From Bog-473 sp963704355 (GTDB taxonomy: Bacteria > Actinomycetota > Acidimicrobiia > Acidimicrobiales > RAAP-2): a stretch of DNA of 64,000 nt. The stretch is from contig OY969891.1 of assembly GCA_963704355.1 (NCBI GenBank), positions 248,001 to 312,000 on the forward strand, given 5' to 3'. The notes beneath the pieces are model-generated. The model saw nothing but the letters and a program-made list of their open reading frames with translations, did not search any database and was not told the DNA's origin. The number at the start of each line of letters is the position of its first letter. Within the stretch, counting starts at the first letter, position 1. The position numbers were made by a program, and so were the translations under genes. This document shows positions 9,321 to 17,399 of this stretch, piece by piece.

Positions 9321-9773
9321 TCAAATGAGGGGCTCGACCTGGTCGGCTGCCATCAGGACGGCCACCAGCTCCCTGTCGCGGGGGTAGGAGAGCAACCTGG
9401 TGGCGCCGTCGAGGCTGACCCAGCGCAGCTCGTCGACCTCGGCGTTGGGCCGGAAGACGCCCGACTCGGGCGACATGACCCAGTAGGCGACGGCCTTCGG
9501 CCTGCCCTTGCGGTCCACGTACTCGGTATGCCCGATGAAGCGCAGGAGGTGGCAGGCCATGCCGGTCTCCTCCTCCACCTCTCGCCGCGCTGCGAGCTCG
9601 AACGTCTCGCCGGGCTCGAGCTTCCCCTTGGGGAACGACCAGTCCTGGTGCACGGGACGGTGCACCACGGCGATCTCGAGAAGTCCCGCCCGCCGCCGGA
9701 CGACGAGCCCACCGGCCGCTTGGACCACATCGGTTGGTGAAGGGAGCTCCGCGGTCATCGCTCGTCGCGCCAC
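9321..9773 (-). CDS. NUDIX hydrolase
   Basis: A single 150-residue NUDIX domain. The signature GX5EX7REUXEEXGU is intact: GKLEPGETFELAARR followed by EVEEETGM near residues 50-72, giving the metal-binding glutamates. The enzyme cleaves nucleoside diphosphates linked to another group. The SFPKGKLEPGE pattern is shared by Ap4A/diadenosine and MutT-like members, so 8-oxo-dGTP or dinucleoside polyphosphates are reasonable guesses. GTG at 9773 is used; an ATG five codons in is also possible. It is divergent from the CYTH-CHAD gene, a neighbour that suggests a role near polyphosphate or nucleotide pools. Confidence 0.88.
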   Translation of the reverse strand: MARRAMTAELPSPTDVVQAAGGLVVRRRAGLLEIAVVHRPVHQDWSFPKGKLEPGETFELAARREVEEETGMACHLLRFIGHTEYVDRKGRPKAVAYWVMSPESGVFRPNAEVDELRWVSLDGATRLLSYPRDRELVAVLMAADQVEPLI

Positions 9774-9863
9774 TGTCTTCGCAGACTACCCGCACCTCCG
9801 GCGTGAAGGGCGGCTTTCGCGTCGCGAGTTTTGGGTCAGCGCGGCCGACGCGGATCCCGGCAG

Positions 9864-9869
9864 TAGCCT
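9864..9869 (+). promoter_or_regulatory. Candidate -10 box, leaderless spacing
   Basis: TAGCCT lies seven bases before the ATG at 9877, and no ribosome-binding site is visible. Confidence 0.4.
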
Positions 9870-9876
9870 GATCTGA

Positions 9877-11859
9877 ATGTCCGATGCGAGGGGCGAAGGG
9901 CCGGGGGACCAAGAGCCCGTCGAGATCGAGTGGCAGTTCGACGCCCTCGACCTGCGGCCCGTCGAGCGCTGGCTCGCGACGCTGCCCACGCTGGCGGTTG
10001 AGGCCGGTGACGGCGGGACCGTCACCGCGCTGGCGCGCACCCCGCGGCGGCTCGTCGACTCGTATCTGGACACCGAGGACTGGCGCATGGCGCGCGCCGG
10101 GTTCGTCGTGCGCATCCGCCATCGCGGCCGTCACGAAGAGGTCACGTTGAAGGACATGCGGCCCGCCGAGCGCAGCGGACTGCGCCAGCGCCTCGAGGTG
10201 ACCGAGGTGCTCCCAGCCGGCGGCATCTCCGAGCTCGCGCCCACCGGGCCTGTCGGTCGTCGCCTGCGCGCCGTTGTCGGCGCCCGCGTCATGCACGAGG
10301 TGCTCCAGGTCCGCACCCGTCGCCGGCCCTTCGCGCTGCGCGTGGGCGGGGTCGACGCGGCGGAGGTCGCCCTGGACGACACCGTGATCGTCGTGGGTGA
10401 CGGCGAGCGCCCCATGCAGCTGCGGCGCGTGGAGGTCGAGGTGCGCCCCGAGTGGCTCGACGCGCTGGAGCCGATTGTGCAACAGCTCCGCGCCTCGTGC
10501 GGGCTCCAACCCGCCCACCTGTCGAAGTTCGAGGCCGGGCTGCTCGCCGTGGGCCAGGAGATCCCGACCTCGCCCGACCTCGGGCCCACCACCGTCACGC
10601 CGGCCTCGACCATGGGGGAGCTCGCCTTCGCCGTGGTGCGCCGCCAGCTCGCGGTGCTGCGGGCCAAGGAGCCGGGCACGCGACTGGGTGAGGACCCCGA
10701 AGAGCTGCACGACATGCGGGTCGCGACGCGCCGCCTGCGCGCCGGGCTCTCGCTGTTCTCCGAGGTGCTCCCCGTCCGCGCCCAGGTGTTCCGCGAGGAG
10801 CTGGGGTGGCTGGGACGGCTGCTGGGCGCGGTGCGCGACCTGGACGTGCAACAAGAAGGGTTGGCGGCCATGGCCGAAGCCTCCGGCCACTGGAGCGCCG
10901 GCCTGCGCGCCGACGGTCACGACCCGCTGGACGAGCTCTCGGCGTTGCTCGAACGAGAGCGCGAGGCGGCCCGGACCGCCATGCTCAACGGGCTCGACTC
11001 CGTCCGCTGGGAGCGCCTGGCCCGGGGTCTGGGCGCGATGGCGCAGCAGGGCCCGGCGCGCCGTTCCGTCGCCTCGCGGGTCCCGGCGCTGGTCGGCCTG
11101 CCCGATCTGGTGGTGGCGCGCCACGACGCCGTGGCCAAGGCAGCCAAGCGGGCGCGCAAGAGCGGCGAGGTCGCGGACTTTCACCGTCTGCGCATCCGGT
11201 GCAAGCGCCTCCGCTATGCCCTCGAGTTCGGTTCGGAGGTCTACGAAGGACGGGCCGCCCGCTACGTCCGCGAGTTGACCGCGGTCCAAGACGAGCTGGG
11301 CCTCATGCAGGACGCCGAGGTGGCGTCGCTCCGCCTGGCCGAGTTGGCCACCGGCGAGGCGCACCTGCCCGCGGCGACCGTCTTCGTCATGGGCGGCCTG
11401 GCCGAGCACGACCGCCAGGAGGTCGATCGTCTCCTGCTCCGCCTGCCCAAGCACGCCCGGCGCGTGGACGGGCGGGTATGGCGCGAGCTTCTCGAGCACA
11501 TGGAGAGGCAACGCTCCGAGGTGGAAGCCGCACAGCCTCCGGTGCGTCGCACCCTGCGCGCCGTCCCGCCGCCGGCGCCCGCTGCGGAGGCGACTGTCCC
11601 CGGGGCGGACGGCGAGCCGCCGGGCCACCCCGCGCGGGACCGGGGCTCACCGCCCTCGCGCCGCCCCAGTCAGGCCAGCGGGAATGAGCCCGCCTCGTCT
11701 CCCATGACGAGGCACGGATGCTCGGTGAGGACGAAGTGCAGCCGGTCGGTGTCGAGGAATTGCTCGATATCGGCCCAGATGTCACCAAAGTCCGGCTCCG
11801 CCATGTGGGCGCGGTACGAGTTCATGCTCTCGAACCACTGCACCGTGACGCCGTCGTAG
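9877..11859 (+). CDS. CYTH and CHAD domain-containing protein
   Basis: A CYTH domain (about 12-215) is followed by a CHAD domain (about 245-545). CYTH proteins hydrolyse triphosphates such as inorganic PPPi or ThTP in a tunnel opened by an ExExK motif. Here the motif reads EIEWQ at 16-20, with Gln where the Lys should be, so activity may be weakened or lost. CHAD is an all-helical domain that binds polyphosphate through conserved His/Arg; HDMRVATRRLRAG and FHRLRIRCKRLRYALE are recognisable. After about residue 560 the protein is Pro/Ala-rich, and the last 63 codons (from 11670) run antisense through the EthD gene. The true protein may end sooner if a frameshift or start change is present. Probable role: polyphosphate binding. 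Confidence 0.8.
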   Translation: MSDARGEGPGDQEPVEIEWQFDALDLRPVERWLATLPTLAVEAGDGGTVTALARTPRRLVDSYLDTEDWRMARAGFVVRIRHRGRHEEVTLKDMRPAERSGLRQRLEVTEVLPAGGISELAPTGPVGRRLRAVVGARVMHEVLQVRTRRRPFALRVGGVDAAEVALDDTVIVVGDGERPMQLRRVEVEVRPEWLDALEPIVQQLRASCGLQPAHLSKFEAGLLAVGQEIPTSPDLGPTTVTPASTMGELAFAVVRRQLAVLRAKEPGTRLGEDPEELHDMRVATRRLRAGLSLFSEVLPVRAQVFREELGWLGRLLGAVRDLDVQQEGLAAMAEASGHWSAGLRADGHDPLDELSALLEREREAARTAMLNGLDSVRWERLARGLGAMAQQGPARRSVASRVPALVGLPDLVVARHDAVAKAAKRARKSGEVADFHRLRIRCKRLRYALEFGSEVYEGRAARYVRELTAVQDELGLMQDAEVASLRLAELATGEAHLPAATVFVMGGLAEHDRQEVDRLLLRLPKHARRVDGRVWRELLEHMERQRSEVEAAQPPVRRTLRAVPPPAPAAEATVPGADGEPPGHPARDRGSPPSRRPSQASGNEPASSPMTRHGCSVRTKCSRSVSRNCSISAQMSPKSGSAMWARYEFMLSNHCTVTPS

Positions 11860-12038
11860 CCCGGATCGTCCTCGCCGGCGTAGTCATCGAGCGGCCGAGG
11901 GTGCTGCTCGTACCGCAGGACGTGGCTCCCGCTGGCGCTCGACGCGATCAGCGGGCCGTGTACCTCGCGCCAGTGCGCGTGGAACTCGGCGGGCGTGAGA
12001 CCGTCCTTGCGACGCAGCAGGCACGTCAGCCGGACCAT
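11670..12038 (-). CDS. EthD domain-containing protein
   Basis: A 122-residue dimeric alpha-beta barrel (ferredoxin-like) protein. It begins MVRLTCLLRRKDGLTPAEF and continues with HAHWREVHGPLI, the usual EthD pattern. EthD family members are small auxiliary or degradative proteins; some open or decarboxylate ring compounds, but most have no known function. AGGAGG lies ten bases before the ATG at 12038, which is why I reject the longer reading. Its 3' half is overlapped on the other strand by the tail of the CHAD protein. Confidence 0.8.
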   Translation of the reverse strand: MVRLTCLLRRKDGLTPAEFHAHWREVHGPLIASSASGSHVLRYEQHPRPLDDYAGEDDPGYDGVTVQWFESMNSYRAHMAEPDFGDIWADIEQFLDTDRLHFVLTEHPCLVMGDEAGSFPLA

Positions 12039-12146
12039 GGGGCCTGGACCTCCTCGGGAACGCCGCGTGGAACCCGACGGGCACGCTGCCCACGTGCGGC
12101 GCAGGCGCACCCTAGTGGGCGCCCGCCGGCGCCGGGGGCGCTCCGG

Positions 12147-13304
12147 CTACAACGACGGCAGGTGGATCGAGATGCCTCCACCCGAGTCGCTCGAGTTGCC
12201 GACGGTGAGCCCGCCGATGGAGACGGTGGGGATGGTCACCGGCCCGATGGGAAGCGTGATCGTGGTGCCGCCACCACTCGATGAGCCCGACGGCGTCGTC
12301 ACCGAGGGCGGGGGCGGCGAACCCCCGGGCGTGGTCACCGGGAGGCTGGGCGTGCCGCCAGAGGTCAACGGGAGCGAGGGGATCGACGGGAGGATCGAAC
12401 CGGCTGCGCCGCTCCCCGCGGCGGCGAGCCCGCCCGTCAGGGCCGACGCGCCGCCCTTCGCCCCGGTGGTCGCCGGGGCCGACGTGACCGGGCCTGTCGT
12501 GCCGGCCAGCACCGACGTCGGCGTGCCGCCCGGGAGGGGCACCGAGGCGATCGGCAGCAGCGAGCTGAGGTCCGTCAGCGTGCCGGTGACGTCGGTCACC
12601 ACGCCGGTGAGCGTGGGCACCAGCCCGGTGAGCATCGTGCTGGGGTTGCCGCCTCCGAGCGAGCCGAGGTTGCTCAGCATGCTGGTCAGGTTCGTGAGGA
12701 TGCAGCCCAGCCCGAGGTCGCTCGATGTCGAAGCGCACCCCGTGCCGGTGCCGCCACCGCCCGGGGTCGTGCCTCCGCCACCGGTACCCGTGCCGCCGGT
12801 GCCCGACCCGGTGCCGGTCGACGTGACGACCGGCAGGGTCGCCAGCGCCGACGAGCTGGGAAGGTTCAGCGGCGGGTCCGCCGTCAGCGACTGGAACGGC
12901 GCGATGCCTTCGGCGAGGGCGCCGGACGGCTTGGAGAAGGAGGCAGTCGCACCCGCGGTCGCGTGGGAGCCGCCCGCCGAGGTGTGCGAGGCCGCCGCGT
13001 GGTCGACCGCCGCCGCGACGGGGAGGTCCTGGGCCGTAGAGGAGGCGACCGAGTGGGCCGCCGCAGGTGCCACCGTGAAGTAGCCGCCGAGCCCGCCGAG
13101 GAAGGCGCCGGCGGCAGCACAGGCGAGGCCACCGGCACCCACCAGGCCTGCCGTGCGGTACCGCTGGAAGCCGGTCGGGCGTTCGAAGTCGGTCGATGGC
13201 TCTTCGGGGGCCGCGTGCTTTCCCCGCGGACGTACGACGTCGTCGCTGCCGCGCAAGCGGAATTCGTCGTGGAGCATCTCGTCGTACATCTCGTCGAAGC
13301 TCAT
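12147..13304 (-). CDS. Ser/Gly/Thr-rich single-pass surface protein
   Basis: A 385-residue protein of unknown family. The N-terminus (1-45) is charged and probably cytoplasmic (FDEMYDEMLHDEF). One membrane segment follows at about 50-78 (GLVGAGGLACAAAGAFLGGL). The rest is low-complexity Ser/Gly/Thr/Pro/Leu, including runs of TGTGSGTGG type, two Cys (CASTSS and LGCILTN) and a leucine-periodic section near 215-265. The C-terminus (TIPTVSIGGLTVGN) is beta-like. The composition fits an extracellular stalk. It is downstream of, and co-directional with, a sortase and a probable sortase substrate, so a cell-surface role is likely. It carries no sorting signal of its own. Confidence 0.65.
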   Translation of the reverse strand: MSFDEMYDEMLHDEFRLRGSDDVVRPRGKHAAPEEPSTDFERPTGFQRYRTAGLVGAGGLACAAAGAFLGGLGGYFTVAPAAAHSVASSTAQDLPVAAAVDHAAASHTSAGGSHATAGATASFSKPSGALAEGIAPFQSLTADPPLNLPSSSALATLPVVTSTGTGSGTGGTGTGGGGTTPGGGGTGTGCASTSSDLGLGCILTNLTSMLSNLGSLGGGNPSTMLTGLVPTLTGVVTDVTGTLTDLSSLLPIASVPLPGGTPTSVLAGTTGPVTSAPATTGAKGGASALTGGLAAAGSGAAGSILPSIPSLPLTSGGTPSLPVTTPGGSPPPPSVTTPSGSSSGGGTTITLPIGPVTIPTVSIGGLTVGNSSDSGGGISIHLPSL

Positions 13305-13407
13305 GGGAAATCCACCCTCCTCCGTGACCCTCTACCGGATTCTCACTGCGGAAACGGGCCTGTCCAACCTCTCTTGCGGTCGTGAGCAGGCCGTCGGGGC
13401 CGGGGCC

Positions 13408-14502
13408 TCAACTGAAGCTCCAGCTCCCGATGAACACTTGGGCGTCCTGAACTGGGAGGACGACCGTCATGGCGTGCTCGCCGGGAGCCGAGCCCCCCTC
13501 CAGGGTCACCGCGGTGCGCAGCACGACCTGGGTCGGCGTGCCCCCGCTCGAGTCGATCTCGACGTCGAGGGGGGCGTCGTGGCCGGTCACCGTCGCTCCA
13601 GCCAACTGGGGCGGCATCGCCACCCCCGGAGCGATGGCGCCCCACCACTGGGCCTGTTGCTGGCCCGAGGCGTGCAGGCCTCCGAAGTACGTCTCGAGCG
13701 CGGCCGCCTCGAGCGAGAGCGGGCCGGGCGACTGGGAGAACGCGACCGACGCGTTGACCAGGTTCATCGTCCCCATCGGCGCCTCGTTCTGCTCGAGCGT
13801 GAGCCCTTGCGCCTGCAGCGAGGCCGGCGCCGAGGTCGTGTAGTTGGTGGCCTGCACCGTCTTGATGAACTCCTGGCCCGGGCTCAGGTTGCCGCCCTTG
13901 GTCACCGCCCCCACCTCGGTGGCCCGAATGAGCAGGCGGTCCGGGGTGAAGAACAGGGCGTTGGGTGGCCAGCACGTGTCGAGCACGAGACTGGGGGCCG
14001 TCGTGTTCGACACCGGCGACCCGGCGGGCACGACCTGCTGGCCGCTCACCGAGAACTTCACGGTGTTGCACGCGGTGGCGTACGTGATCTCGTCGCCCGG
14101 CTTCAGTGCGTTGAGGTGCACGAAGTAGCTGACGTCATGGGCCAGGAAGACCGCCGCACCGGTGATCCCGGGCCATACCGACTGGGGGTCGTGGCCGACC
14201 GCCACGTTGAGCTCCTGGTCGTCGGTGCCCTCCTCGACCGGCGCCTGCAGGTTGAGCGCCGGGATGCTGAGGATGCCTGAGAGCTGTCCCGGCTGGACGC
14301 CGGTCACCTGGCACGACGCCCCGTGGCTGTCCTTCGCGATCTTGGCCATGGCGGCGTGCTCGCTCCTGAGCAGCACGCCCTGGGCGTGGTGCTGGTGCGC
14401 TTGGTGAGCGATGGCGTAACTCGCCGCGAAGACGGCCGTGAAGAGCAGCACCACGCCGATCAGCGTGACGCTCAGGCGGCGGACGTCTCGGAGGGACTTC
14501 AT
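13408..14502 (-). CDS. Sortase-family transpeptidase with C-terminal extension
   Basis: A 364-residue protein. A signal anchor lies at about 9-32 and the sortase fold at about 70-200. Catalytic candidates are His122 (FLAHDVSYF), Cys177 (LDTCWPP) and Arg189 (TPDRLLIRA), the His-Cys-Arg set of sortases. These enzymes cut an LPXTG-like signal and join the protein to the cell wall. Sortases are usually 200-250 residues; about 165 extra residues follow the catalytic Arg here and match no domain I know. The ATG at 14502 is used because upstream codons run through a strong hairpin. The neighbour at 14829 ends in a TG-containing tail and is the obvious substrate. Confidence 0.72.
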   Translation of the reverse strand: MKSLRDVRRLSVTLIGVVLLFTAVFAASYAIAHQAHQHHAQGVLLRSEHAAMAKIAKDSHGASCQVTGVQPGQLSGILSIPALNLQAPVEEGTDDQELNVAVGHDPQSVWPGITGAAVFLAHDVSYFVHLNALKPGDEITYATACNTVKFSVSGQQVVPAGSPVSNTTAPSLVLDTCWPPNALFFTPDRLLIRATEVGAVTKGGNLSPGQEFIKTVQATNYTTSAPASLQAQGLTLEQNEAPMGTMNLVNASVAFSQSPGPLSLEAAALETYFGGLHASGQQQAQWWGAIAPGVAMPPQLAGATVTGHDAPLDVEIDSSGGTPTQVVLRTAVTLEGGSAPGEHAMTVVLPVQDAQVFIGSWSFS

Positions 14503-14828
14503 CGTCCCCGTTCGTCTGCTGCCGGCTGCATCTGCTCGGAACGGGATTCCGCCTTCCCGTTCCGAGCAGCTCGCAGCACCGGTTCCCGCTGCATCTGCTT
14601 CTCCCTCTCCAGATCCTCCGAGATCTGTCGTCTGGTCGTGTTGCCGTCCGGAGTGGCGGATCACCCCGGCGCTGGGTCGGCGGCGCTACCGCCCGCCGAG
14701 GGTCGTGGATCGATTGGGCTGCCGCCGGGCCGGCCCCCGAGACCGGAGGGGGAACGGAGGAGGTCCCGAAGGCCGGGCCCGGTGGCGGTCCGCCGCCCGA
14801 TCCGAGGGTGTGGATCGGCAGGGGCGGC
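14503..14828. other. Untranslated region between sortase substrate and sortase
   Basis: This gap holds the hairpin at 14532-14569 and otherwise GC-rich sequence with no gene I can support. Open frames running through it are Pro/Arg-rich and lack start signals. It probably contains the 3' end of the substrate mRNA and the leader of the sortase mRNA. Confidence 0.5.
14532..14569 (-). terminator. Strong 14-bp hairpin ahead of the sortase gene
   Basis: CTGCTCGGAACGGG (14532-14545) and CCCGTTCCGAGCAG (14556-14569) are perfect inverted repeats with a 10-base loop. It ends about 30 bases before the sortase start and follows the substrate gene by about 260 bases. No T-run follows on the minus strand. 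It may terminate or attenuate read-through from the substrate gene or stabilise the mRNA. Confidence 0.55.
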
Positions 14829-16424
14829 TCATTGGCTGCCCCGGCGACGGGCGATGGGGTTGATCGAGCGGGCCGCCGAGAGGATGCGTCGGCGGCCAAT
14901 CAGCATCATGCCGGCGAGGCCCATCCCCGCCAGAAGGATGATCGGCAGGTCACCGGCCCAGAACTCGCCCGTGTGCACGCTGGTCACGTTGGGCACGGCG
15001 GCGGCGGCCGGAGCGGCCGCAGCCGGCGCGGCGGCCGGAGCCGGCGTGGCGGCCGCGGTGGTCACGGCCGGCGTGGACACCGTCGAGCTGCCCGAGACGC
15101 TGACGTCGCCGACGTTGAGGCCGACGCCGCCCATGAGCCCGGTCAGCAGGGCGACGTTGGCCACGCTCACTGTGGCGTTGGCGGTGGTCCCCGGGGCTGA
15201 CACGCTGCAGTTGAGCAGGTTCCCCTTCGGGTTGTACTGCAAGAGGTCCCCGATCAGCGTCGACAGGGCCGAGGTCAGCCCGTTGAGCGTGGTGCTCAGC
15301 TGGGCGAGGATGTTGTTGACGAGCTGCGTGACGGACCCCAGCTGGAGGAACTGCTGCACGCCTCCGGCGATCGAGTACGAGATCACGCCGGCGTTGCAGC
15401 TCGGGGTCACGGTGCCCGTGCTGCGGTCCAGGGCGACCGCCGCCGTCGTCGGGGCGACCTGGAGGTCGGCCAGCCCGAAGAGGTTCACATCGACTGCGTG
15501 CTGGGTCACCGAGTCGGTGACCACGCTGCCGTTGCTGCTCACGGCCGTGGTCGAGCCGCCCAGGTCGATTGTGAGCGGGCTCACGGCGACGCCGGCGCCG
15601 CCGGCGAGGCCGAGCAGCTCGTCGAGGATGGCGGTGACGATGCCGGTGACCGAGGAGGCGCCGCCGCCCGCTGCGGTGAGCTGGTTCAGCAGGCCGCCAA
15701 GGATTGAGCACTCACCGGTGAGGTCGCTGCCACTCGCCACGCTGGTCGGGTTGAGGGCCCCAGCGCCGCCGAGCAGCCCGTTGGCCGTGCCGAGGATGCC
15801 GGTGAGGACCGAGTCGAGGCCCGTGTTCGAGCCGGGCGAAGTGCTCGCGGCCGGGGCGCCGCCGCACACGTTGGACGCGGTTGGCAGGGAGCCGCCGAGG
15901 ATGCTCTGGAGGACCTGCGTCAGGCTGAGGCTCACCGACGTGCCGGCCAGGCTGCCGGTCCCCGACGCGGTCGGGTTGCTGCTGGCGTCCTCGGCGGCCG
16001 ACGCCGTGCCGCACGAGACGTTGACGTCGATGAGATTCGGGACGTCGATCGGAATGGTGCAGCCCTTCGCGCCCGTCGGCGTCGCGGTCACGCCGGCGCC
16101 CGACGCCACGGCCTCTTGTGTGGAGGGCAGGGCGTTGCCGGTCGTCGATGACGTCGCGCTCGTGGGGCACGGGTTCGTCGTCACCGAGGAGTCGACGCAC
16201 AAGCCGGTGCCCTCGGCCTCGGCCACCGGCGCGCTGCTCGCGTCCGCCTCCGAGCCGCCACCCGCGAGCTGCAACGCGTTGAGGAGGTCAAGCGACACGA
16301 AGCCACCGTTGGCTGTGACGTTCCACTTGGTCACCGTCGTGGCCGCTCCTGCGGTGGAGGTCATCGCAGTCAGGACCGCCAGGACCGCGAGCCCTGCTGC
16401 GGCGATCCGGATACGACCCTTCAT
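14829..16424 (-). CDS. Secreted surface protein with C-terminal sorting-type tail
   Basis: A 531-residue exported protein. The signal peptide covers about 1-28 (RIAAAGLAVLAVLTAMTSTA, cut after AGA). A long Ser/Thr/Gly/Leu-rich region follows, with scattered paired cysteines (GLCVDS, PCPTSA, SCGTAS, VCGGAP, ECSILGG). After an Ala/Pro stretch comes a tail of HTGEFWAG, a hydrophobic helix (DLPIILLAGMGLAGMMLIG) and RRR. This TG-helix-arginine order is that of a sortase signal, although the two residues before HTG are SV instead of LP or LA. The domain start (WNVTANGGFVSLDLL) and GTGLC segment recall actinobacterial 'choice-of-anchor' proteins; that match is from memory only. AAGGGG precedes the ATG at 16424. 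Confidence 0.7.
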   Translation of the reverse strand: MKGRIRIAAAGLAVLAVLTAMTSTAGAATTVTKWNVTANGGFVSLDLLNALQLAGGGSEADASSAPVAEAEGTGLCVDSSVTTNPCPTSATSSTTGNALPSTQEAVASGAGVTATPTGAKGCTIPIDVPNLIDVNVSCGTASAAEDASSNPTASGTGSLAGTSVSLSLTQVLQSILGGSLPTASNVCGGAPAASTSPGSNTGLDSVLTGILGTANGLLGGAGALNPTSVASGSDLTGECSILGGLLNQLTAAGGGASSVTGIVTAILDELLGLAGGAGVAVSPLTIDLGGSTTAVSSNGSVVTDSVTQHAVDVNLFGLADLQVAPTTAAVALDRSTGTVTPSCNAGVISYSIAGGVQQFLQLGSVTQLVNNILAQLSTTLNGLTSALSTLIGDLLQYNPKGNLLNCSVSAPGTTANATVSVANVALLTGLMGGVGLNVGDVSVSGSSTVSTPAVTTAAATPAPAAAPAAAAPAAAAVPNVTSVHTGEFWAGDLPIILLAGMGLAGMMLIGRRRILSAARSINPIARRRGSQ

Positions 16425-16601
16425 CTGGTTACCCCTTGCCGTCTGCGCTCGAGCGCGACTCCTCGTACCTGCGTTTGAAACGGGGGAGTTCGGCGAACCT
16501 TTCGCACGGTGGTGAAATAATTCGGAGGTCGACACCCCCGTTGATGGCGCATGACGTGCACAACGCCTGCCTGTTTGACCGTGGAAACGGCGGCTGTCTC
16601 G

Positions 16602-16607
16602 TACTGT
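16602..16607 (+). promoter_or_regulatory. Candidate -10 box of the TauE-like permease gene
   Basis: TACTGT lies five bases before GTG 16613 and eight before ATG 16616. TTGACC at 16575-16580 could be the -35, but the 21-base spacer is long. Confidence 0.3.
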
Positions 16608-16615
16608 GGCGCGTG

Positions 16616-17365
16616 ATGCCCGCCACGCACGCCCTGGTGATCGTGCTGGCCGGGGTGGGCGCCGGCATCTTCAACGGGGTCGCCGGGGGAGGCAGCCTGA
16701 TCTCCTTCCCGATCCTGCTCGGGCTCGGCTACCCCGCCCTCACCGCCAACATCACCAACACGATCGGGATCTGGCCCGGCTACCTGGCCTCGGCGGCCGG
16801 CTACCGCAGCGAGATCGGAGACCAGTCCCGCCGCCTGGCCCGGCTGACCCCGGTGGCCCTGGCCGGCGGGGCGGGCGGGGCGCTACTCCTGCTCACGACG
16901 TCTCCGGCCACCTTCGACGACGTGGTGCCGTGGCTGGTGTTGGGGGCGGCCGCCCTGTTCGCCGCCCAGCCCCTCCTGCGGCGTGCCCTGGACCGGGGTG
17001 AGGCCCACCCGCGCACGCGCCCGGTGCTCCTGGTGGCGGGGGTCTTCGCCGCCTCGCTCTACGGCGGTTACTTCGGTGCCGCCATGGGCGTGATGTTCCT
17101 GGCCATCCTCGGGCTGGCGCTGCCCGTCTCGCTCGCGCACACGAGCGGCCTGCGCGCGGTGCTGTCGATGATCGTCAACGGCGTCGCCGCGGTGGTCTTC
17201 TTGATCCACGGCGGACTGGCCTGGGCGGCGGTCGGCTGGCTCGCTCTCGGCAGCCTGGTCGGCGGCTACATCGGCGCGCGCCTCGCCTTGGCGTTGCCGG
17301 CGACGGCGCTGCGGGTCGTGGTCGTCGTCATCGGCGTCGGCACGGCGGTCAAGCTGCTCGTCTGA
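16616..17365 (+). CDS. TSUP (TauE/SafE) family membrane permease
   Basis: A 249-residue integral membrane protein with about eight hydrophobic segments. The N-terminal motif GVGAGIFNGVAGGGSLISFP is diagnostic for the TauE/SafE family, and the second half repeats it as GGYFGAAMGVMFL. Members export or take up sulfite, sulfoacetate or other organosulfur anions; the substrate here is unknown. The ATG at 16616 places the first helix at the N-terminus. In-frame codons upstream encode a charged, non-conserved stretch and are left out. Convergent with pxpBC, 34 bases between. Confidence 0.85.
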   Translation: MPATHALVIVLAGVGAGIFNGVAGGGSLISFPILLGLGYPALTANITNTIGIWPGYLASAAGYRSEIGDQSRRLARLTPVALAGGAGGALLLLTTSPATFDDVVPWLVLGAAALFAAQPLLRRALDRGEAHPRTRPVLLVAGVFAASLYGGYFGAAMGVMFLAILGLALPVSLAHTSGLRAVLSMIVNGVAAVVFLIHGGLAWAAVGWLALGSLVGGYIGARLALALPATALRVVVVVIGVGTAVKLLV

Positions 17366-17399
17366 TTCCCTCCCATGAGGACAGGGTGCACCGCCGCGC

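Noticed and set aside
9301..11628. 775-codon reverse frame across the NUDIX and CYTH-CHAD genes
   Set aside because: Crosses two real genes and lacks any family signature; typical GC-rich shadow.
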